Shown piece by piece: positions 44,677-53,910 of a stretch of 64,000 bases of DNA. Under the pieces are notes generated by a model, which was given only the letters and a program-made list of their open reading frames with translations, ran no database searches and had not been told where the DNA came from. Position numbers and translations under genes: made by a program. Source of the stretch: Micromonospora sp. CP22 (GTDB taxonomy: Bacteria > Actinomycetota > Actinomycetes > Mycobacteriales > Micromonosporaceae); contig NZ_VCJO01000001.1 in NCBI RefSeq assembly GCF_009712475.1, positions 558,001-622,000 of the forward strand. The letters run 5' to 3'. Each line of letters begins with the position of its first letter. Position 1 is the first letter of the stretch.

Positions 44677-47600
44677 ATGCAGGCGTACCGGTTGGTGCGT
44701 CGGCCCGCAGGGCCGACCGAGGGGAGCAGCCCGTCCGCCGGGCCGCCCTCGGCTGCTGCTCGACCGCAGGCCGCCCCGGCTCAGACCGGGCCAGGGCAGG
44801 CGAACCCGGGCCAGTCCGCGCCGGGTCAGGAAGCGCCGGGTCAGGCTGCCGCCGGTCGGGTGGATCCGCGTCAGGCGGAGGTCATCGCGCACACCGCCGG
44901 CCCGATGCTCGTCCTGGGTGGACCGGGCACCGGGAAGACGCACACCCTGGTCGAGGCGGTCACCGCCCGGGTCACCGAGGGAGTCGACCCGGAGCGGATC
45001 CTGGTGCTCACCTTCAGCCGGCGGGGTGCCGCACAACTGCGGCACCGGATCGAGGCGCGGATCGCCGCCACCGGGCAACGGGTGCTGCGCGAGCCGCTGG
45101 TGCGCACCTTCCCCGCGTACGCCTTCGGTCTACTGCGGCGGGCCGCCGCAGAACGCGGCGAGCCCTCACCCCGGCTGCTCACCGGCCCGGAGCAGGATCT
45201 CGTCATCCGTGAGTTGCTGGCGGCCGTCGACGCGGAGTCCGACGCGGAACCCGACGACGATCCGGTCGGTTGGCCGGTCGACCTGCGGCCGGCGCTGCGT
45301 ACCCGGGCATTCGCCGCCCAGTTGCGTGACCTGCTGATGCGGGCCGCCGAGCGCGGGGTGGGCCCGGTCGAGCTGGCCAGGATCGGTGAACGACTCGGTC
45401 GCGCCGACTGGCCCGCCGCCGCCCGCTTCCTACGGCAGTACGTCGCCGTGCTGGCCCTGCGCGACGTGGCCAACCGTGGCTCGGTCGCGTACGACCCGGC
45501 GGAGCTGGTCCGGGCGGCCACCGGGATGCTGCGCGACGACCCGGAACTGCTGGCCGCCGAGCGACGCCGGTTGGCGTGCGTCTACGTCGATGAGCTGGCC
45601 GACACCGATCCCGCGCAGCTGGAGCTGCTGGAGACGGTGGCCGGCGGCGGGCTTGCGCTGGTCGCCTTCGCCGATCCGGACTCCTCCACGTACGCCTTCC
45701 GGGGAGCCGACCCGACGGGCGTGGCGACCTTCCCGCACCGGTTCCGCACCGCCTCCGGCGCTCCGGCCGCCCAGGTGCTGCTGACCACCAGCTATCGCGC
45801 GGGCGAGCGGCTGTTGGCCGCGACCGCCCGACTGGCCCGACGGCTGCGCGGACCGGCCGCGCATCGACGGCTGCGACCACTGCCGGACACGCCACCGGGC
45901 ACCGTGGAGGTACGCACGTTCTCCTCGACCACCAGCGAGGCGGCGTGGCTGGCGCACGCCCTGCGGGAGGCGCATCTGCTCGACGGCGTGCCGTGGGCGC
46001 GGATGGCGGTGCTGGTCCGCTCCACCGCCCGGCAGCTGCCCGGATTGCGCCGGGCGCTGCACGCGGCCGGCGTGCCGACGGTGGTGCACGGCGAGGACCT
46101 CCCCCTGCACCTGCAACCGGCGGTCGCGCCACTGCTGCTCCTGCTGCGGTGCGCGCTGGAGCCGGAGCGGCTCGACGAGGAGGCCGCCGTCGCATTGCTG
46201 CACTCCCCGCTCGGTGGTGCCGACCCGTTGGCGGAGCGGCGGCTGCGGCAGGGCCTGCGTGCCCTCGCCCTGGCCCGGGGCGACCGCCGACCCTCGGGCG
46301 AGCTGATCGTCGAGGCGCTGCGCGACCCGGCCGAGCTGGCGGGAGTCGAGCGACGCTGGGCCGAGCCGGCGCAGACGGTGGCCGGGCTGCTGGCCGTCGC
46401 CCGGGAGGCGGCCGCCCGACCGGCCGCCACCGCCGAGGAGGTCCTCTGGGCCGTCTGGCGGGCCAGCGGGCTGGCCGAGCTGTGGTCGGCGGCGCTGACC
46501 CGGGGTCCGGGCGTGGCCGGCGAGGGTGATCTCGCCCGGCGGCGTCGGGCCGAGGCGGCCGACCGCGACCTGGACGCGGTGCTGGTCCTCTTCGACGCGG
46601 CAGCCCGCTTCACCGACCGGCTGCCGGGTGCGCGTACCGAGGTCTTCCTCGACCACGTCCTCGGTCAGGAGTTGCCGGCCGACACGCTCGCGCCGACCGC
46701 CGACCGGGGCGACGCCGTGCGGCTGCTCACCGCGCACGCGGCCAAGGGACACGAGTGGGATCTGGTCGCGGTGGCCGGGGTCCAGGAGGGTGTCTGGCCG
46801 GACCTGCGCCTGCGCGGCAGCCTGCTCGGTTCGGAGCGCCTGGTCGACGTGCTGGCCGGTCGAGGGGACGGCGCGGCCGAGGCGGCCACCGTGGTCGGGC
46901 AGACCTCCGCGTTGCTCGACGAGGAGCGGCGGCTGTTCCACGTGGCGGTGACCCGGGCCCGGCGACGGTTGCTGGTCAGCGCGGTCGCCTCCGCCTCCGT
47001 GGGCGGTGACGACCACGAGGAGCAACCCAGCCGTTTCCTCTACGAGCTGGGCGCCACCGACGATCCGGGGCAGCTGCCGCCGGGTCAGCCGGGCACCGCT
47101 CCGACGGAGCCGGGCGATGACGGCCCGGGTGCGTCCGCCGGGCGGCTGCCGTTGAGTCGGCCGCCCCGGGCGCTCACGCTGCCCGCGCTGGTGGCGGAGC
47201 TGCGTACCGCGTTGGTCGACCCGGCCGCACCGGTTACCCGGCGGCGCGCGGCCGCCGCCGAGCTGGCTCGGCTGGCCGCCGCCGGGGTGTCCGGCGCGCA
47301 CCCGGACGACTGGTGGGGCCTGCGTCCCCTCTCCGACGACCGGCCCCTGGTCGACGACGGTGAGCCGGTCCGGGTGACGCCGTCGGGGATGGAGAGCGCG
47401 CTGCGGTGCAGCCTGCGGTGGTTGCTGGAGCGGCACGGTGGCAGCGCACCGACCAGCACCGCGCAGGGCGTCGGCAACCTGGTGCACGCGGCGGCGATGC
47501 TCGCCGAGGACGCCCGCGTCGACCGGGAGACGCTGCTGGACTACGTCGCCGCCCGCTTCGACGCGATCGAGTTGGCCGCGCGGTGGATGGTCGGCCCGGA

Positions 47601-48135
47601 GCAGGCCCGGGCCGAGGCGATGGTCGACAAGCTGCTGCGGTGGCTGGCCGCCAACCCGCGTCGGTTGCTCGCCATCGAACACGAGTTCGCGGTACGCCTC
47701 GACGACCCGCACCGGCCGGTCGAACTGACCGGCCGGGTGGACCGGTTGGAGGTCGACGCGGACGGCCGGTTGGTGGTGGTCGACCTGAAGACCGGCAAGT
47801 CCACCGCGGTCACCGAGGGGGAGGTGGCCGAGCATCCGCAACTGGGCGCGTACCAGGCGGCGGTGGAGGCGGGCGCGTTCGCCGAGTTCGGCGACGAGCC
47901 CGGCGGCGCGGCGTTGGTGCAGCTCGGCACCAGCGCGAAGGACGCCCGCGAGCAGGCCCAACCGCCGGTGACCGACGGTCCGGAGGCCGGCTGGGCGACC
48001 GCGCTGGTGCGTCGTACCGCCGACACCATGGCCGCGGCGACCTTCGCGGCGGTCGCCAACTCGAAGTGCCGGGTCTGCCCGGTGCGCAGCAGCTGCCCGG
48101 TCTCCGGCCAGGGACGGCAGGTGGTCGAACCGTGA
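44677..48135 (+). CDS. adnA: AdnA subunit of the AdnAB double-strand-break-resecting helicase-nuclease
   Basis: 1152 aa. The N-terminus includes a Gly/Gln/Pro-rich stretch with repeated PGQ (residues 30-60). Walker A GGPGTGKT is at about 83-90. Motif II reads VDELADT. The C-terminal RecB-like nuclease has GRVDRLEV and VVDLKTGKS (about 1036). An iron-sulfur cluster is predicted from Cys at about 911 plus CRVCPVRSSC (about 1131-1143). With AdnB it unwinds and resects DNA ends for repair. The stop overlaps adnB (GTGA). Corresponds to Rv3202c. Confidence 0.93.
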   Translation: MQAYRLVRRPAGPTEGSSPSAGPPSAAARPQAAPAQTGPGQANPGQSAPGQEAPGQAAAGRVDPRQAEVIAHTAGPMLVLGGPGTGKTHTLVEAVTARVTEGVDPERILVLTFSRRGAAQLRHRIEARIAATGQRVLREPLVRTFPAYAFGLLRRAAAERGEPSPRLLTGPEQDLVIRELLAAVDAESDAEPDDDPVGWPVDLRPALRTRAFAAQLRDLLMRAAERGVGPVELARIGERLGRADWPAAARFLRQYVAVLALRDVANRGSVAYDPAELVRAATGMLRDDPELLAAERRRLACVYVDELADTDPAQLELLETVAGGGLALVAFADPDSSTYAFRGADPTGVATFPHRFRTASGAPAAQVLLTTSYRAGERLLAATARLARRLRGPAAHRRLRPLPDTPPGTVEVRTFSSTTSEAAWLAHALREAHLLDGVPWARMAVLVRSTARQLPGLRRALHAAGVPTVVHGEDLPLHLQPAVAPLLLLLRCALEPERLDEEAAVALLHSPLGGADPLAERRLRQGLRALALARGDRRPSGELIVEALRDPAELAGVERRWAEPAQTVAGLLAVAREAAARPAATAEEVLWAVWRASGLAELWSAALTRGPGVAGEGDLARRRRAEAADRDLDAVLVLFDAAARFTDRLPGARTEVFLDHVLGQELPADTLAPTADRGDAVRLLTAHAAKGHEWDLVAVAGVQEGVWPDLRLRGSLLGSERLVDVLAGRGDGAAEAATVVGQTSALLDEERRLFHVAVTRARRRLLVSAVASASVGGDDHEEQPSRFLYELGATDDPGQLPPGQPGTAPTEPGDDGPGASAGRLPLSRPPRALTLPALVAELRTALVDPAAPVTRRRAAAAELARLAAAGVSGAHPDDWWGLRPLSDDRPLVDDGEPVRVTPSGMESALRCSLRWLLERHGGSAPTSTAQGVGNLVHAAAMLAEDARVDRETLLDYVAARFDAIELAARWMVGPEQARAEAMVDKLLRWLAANPRRLLAIEHEFAVRLDDPHRPVELTGRVDRLEVDADGRLVVVDLKTGKSTAVTEGEVAEHPQLGAYQAAVEAGAFAEFGDEPGGAALVQLGTSAKDAREQAQPPVTDGPEAGWATALVRRTADTMAAATFAAVANSKCRVCPVRSSCPVSGQGRQVVEP

Positions 48136-51100
48136 GCCAACCGACCCTGTTCGAGCCGGTCCCACCGGCGCCTCGCACCGCCGACGCCGGGCCCCGGTAC
48201 ACGCCTACGGAACTGGCCAAGCTGCTGCGGCTGCCGGCACCCACCCGGGAACAGGCGGCGATCATCGCCGCGCCGGTGGAGCCGCTGCTGGTGGTCGCCG
48301 GTGCGGGCTCGGGCAAGACCGAGACGATGGCCGCCCGGGTCGTGTGGCTGGTGGCCAACTCGTACGTCCGACCGGAGCAGGTGCTCGGCCTCACCTTCAC
48401 CCGCAAGGCCGCCGGTGAACTGGCCCACCGGGTACGCGTCCGGCTCGACCAGCTGATCCGGCGGTTGGGTCGACGCGAGCGGAATCCGCTCGACGACCCC
48501 CTCGCCGGTGAGCCGACGGTGGCCACCTATCACTCGTACGCCGGGCGGATCGTCACCGAGCACGGCCTGCGTGCCGGGTACGAGCCGTCGACCCGGCTGC
48601 TGACCGAGGCGTCCCGCTGGCAGTTGGTCGACATGATCGTGCGCAACTACGACGGGGACATGTCCGAGGTGGACCGGATGCCGAGCACCGTCACCGACGC
48701 GGTGTTGGCGCTCGCCGGCGAGCTGGACGAGCACCTGGTCGACCCGGACGAGCTGGCGGCCTGGACCGGCCGGTTCTTCGCCGACGTGCAGTCGCGTCCG
48801 GGGCGGATCTACGCGGGTGTGCGCAAGGCCCTCGCCCTCCAGCAGACCCGGCTGAAGCTGCTACCGCTGGTGCGTGCGTACGCCCGCCGCAAGGACGACT
48901 TCGAGGCGATGGACTTCGCCGACCAACTCGCCCGGGCGGCCCGGGTCGCCCGGGACCATCCCGCCGTCGGTGAGATCGAGCGCGACCGCTACCGGGTGGT
49001 GCTGCTCGACGAGTACCAGGACACCAGCCACGCCCAGGTGGTGTTGCTCCGCGCGTTGTTCGGCGGCGGCCACCCGGTGACCGCGGTGGGTGATCCCTGC
49101 CAGTCCATCTACGGCTGGCGGGGAGCCAGCGCCGGCACCCTGGACCGGTTCCCGACCGAGTTCGCCCGAGCCGACGGCAGCCCGGCGCGGGTGCTCGGGC
49201 TGACCACCAGCTGGCGCAACCGGCCCGAGATCCTCGCGGTGGCGAACGCGCTGGCCACGCCGCTGCGCGCGGCCGGTGCCCGGGTGCCGGAGCTGCACGC
49301 CGCGCTCGGCGTCGACGATCCGATCCCGCATCGCAGCCCACGCGGGGCAGCCGCCGGCACGGTGCACTGTGCCCTGCTGCCGACCTACGCCGACGAGGCC
49401 GACTGGATCGCCGACAGCGTGTTGGCCGCCTGGCGGGGCGCGGCCGGTGCGCCGGGCGCGCTGCCCGAGCAGATTCCGGTCACCCGTCGCCCGACCACGG
49501 CGGTGCTGGTCCGACTGCGGAGCCAGATCCCGCCGATCGCCGCCGCGCTGCGCGAGCGCGGCCTGCCGGTCGAGGTGGTCGGGCTCGGCGGCCTGCTGGA
49601 CACCCCGGAGGTACGCGACGTGGTCTGCACCCTGCGGGTGCTGGCCGATCCGACCGACGGGGCCGCACTGCTGCGGCTGTTGACCGGCGCGCGGTGGCGG
49701 ATCGGGCCCCGGGATCTGGTGGCCCTGCACCGTCGGGCCAGGGCCATCGCGGCGGCTCGCCGACGACTCGCCGACGACGGCGACCCGGAGATCACCCCTG
49801 ATCGTCTCGACGAGGCGACCCTGGTGGAGGCGCTCGCCGACCTGGGGCCCGCGCAGGCCTACTCGGCCGAGGGGTACGCGCGGCTGCGCGCGTACGCCCG
49901 GGAGCTGGGTCTGCTGCGCTACCGCCTGGACCAGCCCCTGCCGGAGCTGATCGCGGACGTCGAGCGGACCACCGGGCTGGACGTGGAGGTGGCGGTACGG
50001 GCAGGCCGCGACGGCGCCGGTGACGCCGGTCTGGCCCGGGGGCACCTGGACGCGTTGGGTGACGTGGCCGCCCGGTTCAGCGGGGAGTCACCGGCCGCCA
50101 CGCTCGCCGGTTTCCTGGCCTATCTCGCCGCCGCCGAGGAGGAGGAGCGCGGACTCGCCCCGGGCGAGGTGGAGGTGGTCGAGGGTGCGGTGCAGATCCT
50201 CACCGCGCACGCGGCCAAGGGGCTGGAATGGGACGTGGTGGCGGTGGCCGGGCTGAGCCGTGGCGTGTGGCCCGGGCCGGTCCGCAACTCCGACCACTGG
50301 CTGGGTGGTCTGGGCGTGCTGCCGTTCCCGCTGCGGGGAGACGCCGACGGGCTGCCGGAGCTGGCCCTGGCCGAGGCGGACGACCAGCGGGGGGTGGCCC
50401 GGGCGTTGGAGGACTTCACCGACGCCTGGCGGGCCCATGACGAGCGGGAGGAACGACGGCTGGCGTACGTGGCGGTGACCCGGCCGCGCCGCCTGCTGCT
50501 CTGCTCCGGTCACTGGTGGGGTGACGGCACCAAGCGTCCGCGCGGCCCGTCGGCGCTGCTCCGCGAGGTGTACGACGCCTGCCTGGACGCGGGCGCCGGT
50601 CACCTGGTGGACGAGTGGACTCCGGAACCGGCACCGGACGCGGTGAATCCGACCACCGAGGTGGTGCTGCGGGCGGAGTGGCCGGCGGATCCGCTCGGCC
50701 CCCGCCGTCCGGCGTTGGCCGAGGCGGCTGCGCTGGTCCGCCGTTTCCTGACCGACGGCGACGAGCAGGCCCCGGCCGAGGCGGCCGGTTCGGATCCGGA
50801 GGTGGCCCGCTGGCGGCGGGAGACGGACCTGCTGCTGGCGGAGCGGGCGGAGTTGAGCCGGCTCTCCGGCCCGGTCGAGGTGCCGCTGCCCGACCATCTG
50901 TCGGTGACGCAACTCGTCGCGTTGCGTCGGGATCCGGCCGGGCTGGCTCGGGCCCTGCGCCGCCCGATGCCGACCGAGCCCAACCCGTACGCCCGCCGGG
51001 GCACCGCGTTCCACGCCTGGCTGGAGCAGCGGTTCGGGGCGGACCGGCTGCTCGACACCGACGAGTTGCCCGGGGCGGCGGACGCGGACGCGGCACCGGA

Positions 51101-51485
51101 CGAGGCGCTGGCCGAACTTCAGCGCCGCTTCCTGGCCAGCGAGTGGGCGGACCGTACCCCGATCGAGGTGGAGGTGCCGTTCGCGACCGTGATCGGCGGC
51201 GTGGTCGTACGCGGCCGGATGGACGCGGTGTTCCGCCGTCCCGGCGACCGCTTCGACGTGGTCGACTGGAAGACCGGCGCCCGGCCGGAGGGGGCCGCCG
51301 CCGAGGTGGCAGCGGTGCAGTTGGCGGTCTACCGGCTGGCCTGGGCAGAGCTGGCCGGCGTGCCGGTGGAGCGGGTCGGCGCGGCGTTCCACTACGTACG
51401 GGACGGGGTGACCGTCCGTCCGGCCGACCTGCTCGACGCCGACGGGCTGACCGCGTTGATCAGCTCGGTTCCCGAGTCGGAGTGA
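48132..51485 (+). CDS. adnB: AdnB subunit of the AdnAB helicase-nuclease
   Basis: 1117 aa. Walker A AGAGSGKTE (about residues 57-65), motif II LLDEYQDTS (about 293), motif III GDPCQSIYGWRG, motif V LTAHAAKGLEWDVV and motif VI YVAVTRPR make a full UvrD-type motor. The C-terminal nuclease has RGTAFHAWLEQRF and the catalytic VVDWKTGARP (about 1045). In mycobacteria AdnB is the main translocating motor. GTG at 48132 overlaps the adnA stop. Corresponds to Rv3201c. Confidence 0.94.
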   Translation: MSQPTLFEPVPPAPRTADAGPRYTPTELAKLLRLPAPTREQAAIIAAPVEPLLVVAGAGSGKTETMAARVVWLVANSYVRPEQVLGLTFTRKAAGELAHRVRVRLDQLIRRLGRRERNPLDDPLAGEPTVATYHSYAGRIVTEHGLRAGYEPSTRLLTEASRWQLVDMIVRNYDGDMSEVDRMPSTVTDAVLALAGELDEHLVDPDELAAWTGRFFADVQSRPGRIYAGVRKALALQQTRLKLLPLVRAYARRKDDFEAMDFADQLARAARVARDHPAVGEIERDRYRVVLLDEYQDTSHAQVVLLRALFGGGHPVTAVGDPCQSIYGWRGASAGTLDRFPTEFARADGSPARVLGLTTSWRNRPEILAVANALATPLRAAGARVPELHAALGVDDPIPHRSPRGAAAGTVHCALLPTYADEADWIADSVLAAWRGAAGAPGALPEQIPVTRRPTTAVLVRLRSQIPPIAAALRERGLPVEVVGLGGLLDTPEVRDVVCTLRVLADPTDGAALLRLLTGARWRIGPRDLVALHRRARAIAAARRRLADDGDPEITPDRLDEATLVEALADLGPAQAYSAEGYARLRAYARELGLLRYRLDQPLPELIADVERTTGLDVEVAVRAGRDGAGDAGLARGHLDALGDVAARFSGESPAATLAGFLAYLAAAEEEERGLAPGEVEVVEGAVQILTAHAAKGLEWDVVAVAGLSRGVWPGPVRNSDHWLGGLGVLPFPLRGDADGLPELALAEADDQRGVARALEDFTDAWRAHDEREERRLAYVAVTRPRRLLLCSGHWWGDGTKRPRGPSALLREVYDACLDAGAGHLVDEWTPEPAPDAVNPTTEVVLRAEWPADPLGPRRPALAEAAALVRRFLTDGDEQAPAEAAGSDPEVARWRRETDLLLAERAELSRLSGPVEVPLPDHLSVTQLVALRRDPAGLARALRRPMPTEPNPYARRGTAFHAWLEQRFGADRLLDTDELPGAADADAAPDEALAELQRRFLASEWADRTPIEVEVPFATVIGGVVVRGRMDAVFRRPGDRFDVVDWKTGARPEGAAAEVAAVQLAVYRLAWAELAGVPVERVGAAFHYVRDGVTVRPADLLDADGLTALISSVPESE

Positions 51486-51512
51486 GGCACTGGCGCGAGG
51501 CCGGTTTCGTGG

Positions 51513-51716
51513 TAGGGTTCCTCTCGTTGCAGTTTCGGTTACCAGCTCTGTTTGCGCCTGGCGGAATGTGGCCCCAGGCGCTCTTTGTTATGTCCGGACA
51601 TCTCCGGGCGGGGCGACCAGCAGCGACAGGCGTTTCGGGCAGGTTCGTCCGAAACATTCCTCCTCAACTCCGCAACAAGTGTGGGGTTGACGTTCCGTCA
51701 AGGAGACGAAACAAGC
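51513..51716 (+). promoter_or_regulatory. Promoter and structured leader of the cold-shock gene
   Basis: TAGGGT at 51513-51518 is a candidate -10, giving a leader of about 190 nt. It contains a stem GCGCCTGG/CCAGGCGC (51554-51561/51574-51581) followed by TCTTTGTTAT, which could end adnB or attenuate the leader. Next is a stem GTTTCGG/CCGAAAC (51632-51638/51649-51655), then TCCTCC near 51658. Last is TTGACG-TTC-CGTCAA (51687-51701), whose 3' arm runs into the AAGGAG ribosome-binding site at 51700-51705. Long, foldable leaders are typical of cold-shock genes. Confidence 0.55.
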
Positions 51717-51920
51717 ATGGCTATTGGCACCGTCAAGTGGTTCAACGCTGACAAGGGCTTCGGCTTCATCACCCCGGACGGCGGCGGCGCGGACGTCTTC
51801 GCCCACTTCTCGGCAATCCAGACCTCCGGCTACCGCAGCCTCGACGAGAACCAGCGGGTCGAGTTCGAGGTCGTGCAGGGCCAGAAGGGCCCGCAGGCGG
51901 AGAACATCCGTCCGGTCTGA
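51717..51920 (+). CDS. Cold-shock protein (CspA family)
   Basis: 67 aa, a single cold-shock domain. RNA-binding motifs are KGFGFI (RNP1) and DVFAHF (RNP2, usually DVFVHF). It begins [16 protein letters not shown], as in actinobacterial CspA proteins. It is an RNA chaperone that melts secondary structure. The ATG has AAGGAG at a rather long spacing of 11 nt, and a large structured leader precedes it. Confidence 0.96.
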   Translation: MAIGTVKWFNADKGFGFITPDGGGADVFAHFSAIQTSGYRSLDENQRVEFEVVQGQKGPQAENIRPV

Positions 51921-51929
51921 CCTCCGGTC

Positions 51930-51948
51930 ACCCGGTTAACGGCCGGGT
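51930..51948 (+). terminator. Hairpin after the cold-shock gene
   Basis: ACCCGG (51930-51935) and CCGGGT (51943-51948) with a 7-nt loop, 9 nt after the stop. The rest of 51949-52200 holds no supported gene. Confidence 0.4.
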
Positions 51949-52200
51949 CGCCCCGTGCGATCGCGCACTGGTGGCGGCCCGGCCGTCGGTCTTTCCCAGC
52001 GGACGCCGGCCGGCTGCGTGGCCGCCGTCACCGGCCGGTCCGCTCCCGCGTTCTAGCTCCGACCAGGACCGCAATCCTGAGTCGGCAATCAGCATTCCGA
52101 GCGTCGGGTGGGCGACAGTCATCCTGGACCCACTTCGAAATCCTGACTGCCGGGGGGAACGAGCCGGGGGGCTCGGGTTCGGCAGGGGGAGAGAGCGACG

Positions 52201-52383
52201 ATGGTGGGTACGGCAGCGCGTGAGCTGCTCCTGGTGATCGCGGTGGCGGCAGTCGGACTGCTGCTGGCCACGGTCGTGGCCTTCACTCCCTGGCCGGTCG
52301 AACCGGGCGGCCCCGCTCCGTCCGGGCTGGTGGACCTCCAACGACCGGCACCGACCGAGCACTCCGGCAGCGCGTCGGGCTGA
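52201..52383 (+). CDS. Small single-span membrane protein (60 aa)
   Basis: The ATG at 52201 has GGGGGAGAG about 8 nt upstream. The product has one hydrophobic segment (about residues 8-27, ELLLVIAVAAVGLLLATVVA) and a Pro/Ser-rich tail. No family recognised. It lies alone between the cold-shock gene and the M16 peptidase operon. Confidence 0.55.
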   Translation: MVGTAARELLLVIAVAAVGLLLATVVAFTPWPVEPGGPAPSGLVDLQRPAPTEHSGSASG

Positions 52384-52468
52384 CCGGACGAGTTCGTCGG
52401 CCAGCCGTCGTACCGGGCCGGTCGCCGTGTGCTTCGTCGCGTAGGCACCGGTGGGCACGCTGAGACGT

Positions 52469-52474
52469 TAGGGT
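52469..52474 (+). promoter_or_regulatory. -10 element of the M16 peptidase operon (leaderless type)
   Basis: TAGGGT, 7 nt (CGGATCC), then the GTG at 52482. No ribosome-binding site is present. Confidence 0.5.
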
Positions 52475-52481
52475 CGGATCC

Positions 52482-53792
52482 GTGCCGACCCGTAGAGCGA
52501 GAATTCCAGCGACGAGGTATCCGGTCGAACGGTTCACCCTCGACAACGGCCTCCGGGTCGTGCTGACCCCCGATCGCAGCGCCCCGGTCATCGGGGTGGC
52601 GGTCGTCTACGACGTCGGCATCCGGTCCGAACCGCAGGGGCGTACCGGCTTCGCGCACCTCTTCGAGCACCTGATGTTCCAGGGCTCGGAGAACCTGGAG
52701 AAGCTCGCCCACTTCCGGCACGTGCAGGGCGCCGGTGGCACCTTCAACGGTTCCACCCACCTGGACTACACCGACTACTTCGAGACCCTGCCGAGCAACG
52801 CCCTGGAGCGGGCGCTGTTTCTGGAGGCCGACCGGATGCGCGGCCCCCGCCTGACCGAGGAGAACCTGCGCAACCAGGTGGACGTGGTCAAGGAGGAGAT
52901 CCGGGTCAACGTGCTCAACCGGCCGTACGGCGGTTTTCCCTGGTTGACCCTGCCACCGGTGCTGTTCGACACCTTCCCCAACGCGCACGACGGATACGGC
53001 TCCTTCGACGATCTGGAGTCGGCCACCGTCGCCGACGCCGCCGACTTCTTCCGGCGCTACTACGCCAGCGGCAACGCGGTGCTGGCGGTCAGTGGGGACA
53101 TCGACACCGCCGAGGCCGTGACGCTGATCGAGCGGCATTTCGGTGACGTGCCGGCCCGCCCGGCGCCTGACCGGCCGGACTTCGACGAGCCGGACCTGAC
53201 CGCCGAGCGCCGTTCCGCGTACACCGACCAGTTGGCTCCGCTGCCGGCGGTGGCGGCGGCGTGGCGGGTGCCCGACCCGATCGACGACTTCGCCGCCTAC
53301 CTGCCGTACGTGGTGCTGGCCGAGGTGCTCACCGACGGTGACGCCTCGCGGCTGGTGGGGCGGCTGGTGCACCGGGACCGGGCGGTGACCAGCATCGGTG
53401 GCTACCTGGGCGTCATGGGTGACCCGTTCGACGTACGCGACCCGACCGCGCTGGTCGTCCAGGCGCACCTGCCGCCCGGCGGCGATGCCGACAAGGTGCT
53501 GCGGGTCCTCGACGAGGAGTTGGACCGGCTCGCCCAGGGCGGGCTCGAAGACGGCGAACTGGCTCGCACCCAGGCGCGGATGGCGACCCACCTGCTCCGC
53601 GAGACCGACGCGGTGCTCGGCCGGGCGCTGCGGATGGCGGTGTTGGAGCAGCAGCGCGGCGAGCCGGGCTTGCTCGGCGAGCTGCCCAGCCTGCTTGGCG
53701 CGGTCACCGAGGAGCAGGTCCGGGCCGCTGCGGCCACCCTGCGCCCGGAACGCCGCGCCTCCGTCGAAGTCATCCCCGGCGGTGGCCGGTGA
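52482..53792 (+). CDS. M16-family zinc metallopeptidase, catalytic subunit
   Basis: 436 aa. The inverted zinc motif is HLFEH (HxxEH, about residue 59), with the downstream Glu in the LTEENLRNQVDVVKEEIR helix. The family N-terminus RFTLDNGLRVVLTPDR (here ERFTLDNGLRV) is intact. It is cytoplasmic because no signal peptide is present. The next gene encodes the non-catalytic partner, as in two-subunit M16B enzymes. Its stop overlaps the first copy of a 60-bp tandem repeat. Confidence 0.92.
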   Translation: MPTRRARIPATRYPVERFTLDNGLRVVLTPDRSAPVIGVAVVYDVGIRSEPQGRTGFAHLFEHLMFQGSENLEKLAHFRHVQGAGGTFNGSTHLDYTDYFETLPSNALERALFLEADRMRGPRLTEENLRNQVDVVKEEIRVNVLNRPYGGFPWLTLPPVLFDTFPNAHDGYGSFDDLESATVADAADFFRRYYASGNAVLAVSGDIDTAEAVTLIERHFGDVPARPAPDRPDFDEPDLTAERRSAYTDQLAPLPAVAAAWRVPDPIDDFAAYLPYVVLAEVLTDGDASRLVGRLVHRDRAVTSIGGYLGVMGDPFDVRDPTALVVQAHLPPGGDADKVLRVLDEELDRLAQGGLEDGELARTQARMATHLLRETDAVLGRALRMAVLEQQRGEPGLLGELPSLLGAVTEEQVRAAAATLRPERRASVEVIPGGGR

Positions 53793-53900
53793 GCGCGAGG
53801 AGTGAGCCGGTTTTGCGAGCCCCGCAGTCGCGAACGAAGGACGGCTCGGTGAGCGCGAGGAGTGAGCCGGTTTTGCGAGCCCCGCAGTCGCGAACGAAGG
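53789..53900 (+). repeat. Tandem 60-bp repeat inserted between the two M16 genes
   Basis: The 52 nt at 53789-53840 recur without change at 53849-53900 (period 60). Each begins GTGAGCGCG, and the same nine bases begin the downstream gene at 53911. The first copy overlaps the stop of the upstream peptidase in GTGA form. In that frame the two copies encode a 41-codon repeat peptide (VSARSEPVLRAPQSRTK twice) that stops in a second GTGA overlap with the downstream start. I recognise this sequence as a dispersed Micromonospora element from memory only. Confidence 0.8.
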
Positions 53901-53910
53901 GTGGGTTCCG

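Noticed and set aside
51928..52458. 176-codon minus-strand frame over the region after the cold-shock gene
   Set aside because: It overlaps the small membrane-protein gene that has a good ribosome-binding site, and its composition is that of a shadow frame.
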